Assembly (NCBI GenBank): GCA_963822295.1
Contig: CAWGHD010000002.1
Coordinates: forward strand, 2,294,001-2,358,000
Length of the DNA stretch: 64,000 nucleotides
Reading direction: 5' to 3'
Origin: VRUE01 sp963822295
Lineage (GTDB): Bacteria; Actinomycetota; Thermoleophilia; Solirubrobacterales; 70-9
How positions within the stretch are numbered: the stretch's first letter is position 1; every line of letters begins with the position of its first letter. The translations under genes and the position numbers were made by a program. Under the pieces are notes generated by a model. That model made no database searches. It was not told the DNA's origin and was given only the letters and a program-made list of their open reading frames with translations. This document shows positions 62,252 through 64,000 of the stretch, piece after piece.

Positions 62252-62877
62252 CAGTCGTAGAGGCTCTCGGAGGCAAGCTCGACGGCTTTGCGGCTCCAGA
62301 GCTTGACCTGCATGAAGATCTCGTCGCCGTAGCCCTCGAGGGCGTCGAGGGCGATCAGGGTGAAGCGGCTGTTGGTGACGACCTCCTGGTCGACGGTCTC
62401 CGCCTCGAGTTCGGCGCTGGCGGCGACGGCTCCCTGGAGCAGGGGGCGCCCCCAGACCAGGGTGACGGCGCCTGCACGGCCGTTCTCGCCGCGCCAGCGG
62501 CCGATCACGTCGTCGTTGAGGTCGATCCGCCAGTCGGGGTTGTCCTCGGCGAGGACGTCGGTGAAGTCGGCCTTGGCGCGCAGGTCGGTCGGGTCGCCGT
62601 CGTCGGGCTGCACGTAGGAGACGTGGCCGAACATCTCGATCCCGCCCTCGGGGCCCTCGGCATGGGTGCTGCAGGGGACCCAGACCCGGCCGCCCCAGGT
62701 GCGCTCCGGGAACCAGTCGAGGTCGCCGTCGGCCGAGACGGCCTTGGGCAGCTCGGCCAGCTCGTCGCAGGCGGCGCGGAAGGCGCCGCCGAGCTGCTCG
62801 GCGAAGCGCCCGTGCGGAATCCCCTCCTGGGTGCTGTCGGCGATGAAGCGTGGGATCGGTCGTGGGTTCGGCGGCAC
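62251..62877 (-). CDS. Conserved hypothetical protein next to galT
   Basis: 208 residues. Features are FIADSTQEGIPHGRFAEQLG, DWFPERTWGGRVWVPCSTHA, GGIEMFGHVSYVQPDDGDPT and LVWGRPLLQGAVAASAELEA. No named domain recognised. It follows galT with only nine bases between, so it is probably cotranscribed with it. Confidence 0.65.
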   Translation of the reverse strand: MPPNPRPIPRFIADSTQEGIPHGRFAEQLGGAFRAACDELAELPKAVSADGDLDWFPERTWGGRVWVPCSTHAEGPEGGIEMFGHVSYVQPDDGDPTDLRAKADFTDVLAEDNPDWRIDLNDDVIGRWRGENGRAGAVTLVWGRPLLQGAVAASAELEAETVDQEVVTNSRFTLIALDALEGYGDEIFMQVKLWSRKAVELASESLYD

Positions 62878-62886
62878 CGGGTCAGC

Positions 62887-64000
62887 CTATTCGCCGAGCG
62901 TCTCGCGCAGGTCCGCGGCGGCCCGCTCGGGCGGGTAGGTGTTGATGTCCACACCGGTGCCAAGCTCGAAGCCCGCCTTGATCGTCAGGCGGGGGGCGAT
63001 GTCGACGTGCCAGTGGAAGCCCTCCTGCTCGCCGCCCGGCGCCGTCCGCACCCAGAGGTTGAGGTCCGGCGGTCCGCCGAAGCGCTCGGAGAGCACCTGC
63101 AGCGCGGTGCGCAGCATCCCGACACCGGCGGTGTCCTCCTCGAAGCGGGGCATTTCGGCCCGCGGGATGACCCGCAGCTCGAACGGCGAGCGCGAGGCCC
63201 AGGGGCAGATCAGCGCCGCGTCCTCGTCGATCGCGACCAGGCGCTCCTTGCGCCGCACCTCCTCGACCAGGATGTCGCCGAGCAGCCCCGAGCCCGCGGT
63301 TCGTTCGCGGTACGCGCCCGCCCGCTCACGCTCCCGCGCCACCGCCGCCGGCACGAACGGCAGCGCGTAGAGCTGCGCATGGGTGTGCTCGAGCGAGGCG
63401 CCGGCGGGCCCGCCCTCGTTGACGATCAGCTGCATGTAGGCGGCGCCGCGGTGGGCGCCCATCCGCTCGCGCCAGGTCGCGATCGCCTCGGCGAAGCCGC
63501 CGTCGCTCAGCTCGGAGAGGGCGGTGACGTGCTCCGGGGCGTTGATCAGGACCTCGTGCGACCCGGTCGCCGGGCGCGAGGCGAAGAGGTCGGGCTCGCC
63601 GGCCCGCTGCGAGGCCAGCAGCGGGTCGCCGCCGCTGGCGAAGGCGCCGGCTTCGGCCGCGCGCCCCTTTCCGGCCTCGCCCTCACCGGCCTCGCCGCTC
63701 AGCGCCGGGAAGAGGTTCGGCACCACGCGGGTCGTCCACCCGGGGGAGTCGGGCTCGCCGGCCTGACGCGTCGCGTAGACCTCCGGCGGCGTGCGGTCCT
63801 CGCGCCCCTCGCAGAACGGGCAGCCCTCGGCCTTCGAGCCCCGCTCGGAGTCCGCTGAGCCGAACTGGTCGGGCCGCTCCGCCCGCCCCGGGGCGAGGAT
63901 CGTCCGCAGCCCGGTGAGCTGGTCGATCCGGATCTCGGGCGAGGTCGGGCTCAGGACCGGGAGGGGGGCAGGTCGCCGAGATCGGGGTCCGCGGCCTCGG
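62887..64000 (-). CDS. galT: Galactose-1-phosphate uridylyltransferase (start at or beyond window edge)
   Basis: About 360 residues in window. Conserved GalT features: N-terminal SPEIRIDQLTGLRTILAPGR, the zinc-type CPFCEG motif, VVPNLFPAL, GSHEVLINAPEHVTALSELS, the catalytic EHTHAQLYALPFVP (His-x-His), and near the end EGFHWHVDIAPRL with further His ligands. It transfers UMP between UDP-glucose and galactose-1-phosphate in the Leloir pathway. Close to the right edge the frame may shift (a run of six C where seven would give a more natural N terminus), so the exact start cannot be fixed. An ordinary chromosomal gene. Confidence 0.92.
   Translation of the reverse strand, partial: RGRGPRSRRPAPLPVLSPTSPEIRIDQLTGLRTILAPGRAERPDQFGSADSERGSKAEGCPFCEGREDRTPPEVYATRQAGEPDSPGWTTRVVPNLFPALSGEAGEGEAGKGRAAEAGAFASGGDPLLASQRAGEPDLFASRPATGSHEVLINAPEHVTALSELSDGGFAEAIATWRERMGAHRGAAYMQLIVNEGGPAGASLEHTHAQLYALPFVPAAVARERERAGAYRERTAGSGLLGDILVEEVRRKERLVAIDEDAALICPWASRSPFELRVIPRAEMPRFEEDTAGVGMLRTALQVLSERFGGPPDLNLWVRTAPGGEQEGFHWHVDIAPRLTIKAGFELGTGVDINTYPPERAAADLRETLGE

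Overview
The window is very GC-rich, coding-dense DNA from a high-GC actinobacterium. The secreted protein families present (NHL-type propellers with TTYHFR-type modules, YWTD propellers, collagen-like and GAVTA-repeat surface proteins, Excalibur-domain proteins, basic Cys-Lys C-terminal tails) point to Thermoleophilia/Solirubrobacterales. That assignment is inference; no rRNA is present to confirm it.

Most of the window (1 to about 61,378) looks like the right-hand part of a large integrative and conjugative element (ICE) inserted at the 3' end of a tRNA-Arg(CCT) gene at 61,379-61,451. A tyrosine integrase lies just inside that tRNA, converging on a small excisionase-like HTH gene. The left end of the element is not in the window. 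To the right of the tRNA is ordinary chromosome: a small hypothetical protein, a membrane protein, a conserved protein and galT.

Layout: (1) 0-6.9 kb: accessory DNA metabolism and regulation (RecA with an upstream HNH nuclease, secreted Excalibur/SNase, SSB, sigma-like factor, receiver-less winged helix, a two-TetR fusion, a VapBC-type pair). (2) 6.9-8.1 kb: gene-poor, purine-rich. (3) 8.1-31.5 kb: a cell-surface island: a collagen-like protein, then five very large secreted proteins in overlapping order, alternating between two families, then two YWTD propellers and a Kelch/ASH protein flanked by a dispersed repeat. (4) 31.5-34.2 kb: repeat array, an OLD-family ATPase/TOPRIM nuclease and a KTSC-domain protein (candidate defence cassette). 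(5) 34-39 kb: secreted protein, an HTH-less TetR-like protein and a TetR that share a 31-bp promoter block, and a large serine recombinase with an unusual C-terminal repeat domain. (6) 39-45 kb: orphan ParB-like protein and small or secreted proteins. (7) 45.5-59.9 kb: the conjugation module: SSB, replication-relaxation-like protein, DUF3072-like protein, VirD4/TraD-type coupling ATPase reading straight into another SSB, sigma/zinc-finger protein, TcpC-like, pilin-like, TcpE-like, VirB4-like, VirB6-like and a two-domain peptidoglycan hydrolase. No relaxase was recognised.

The most striking observation is that reading frames are broken in only three places (VapC at 6.2-6.6 kb; the surface genes at 23.4-23.9 kb; the VirB4-like gene at 52.8-54.6 kb), and essentially every break there is repaired by restoring 2 or 4 bases of an alternating CG/GC tract. 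For the VirB4-like gene, 15 such repairs (40 bases) restore one continuous 824-residue ATPase. This is either a local consensus-sequence artefact or a real CG-tract contraction process; raw reads would decide.
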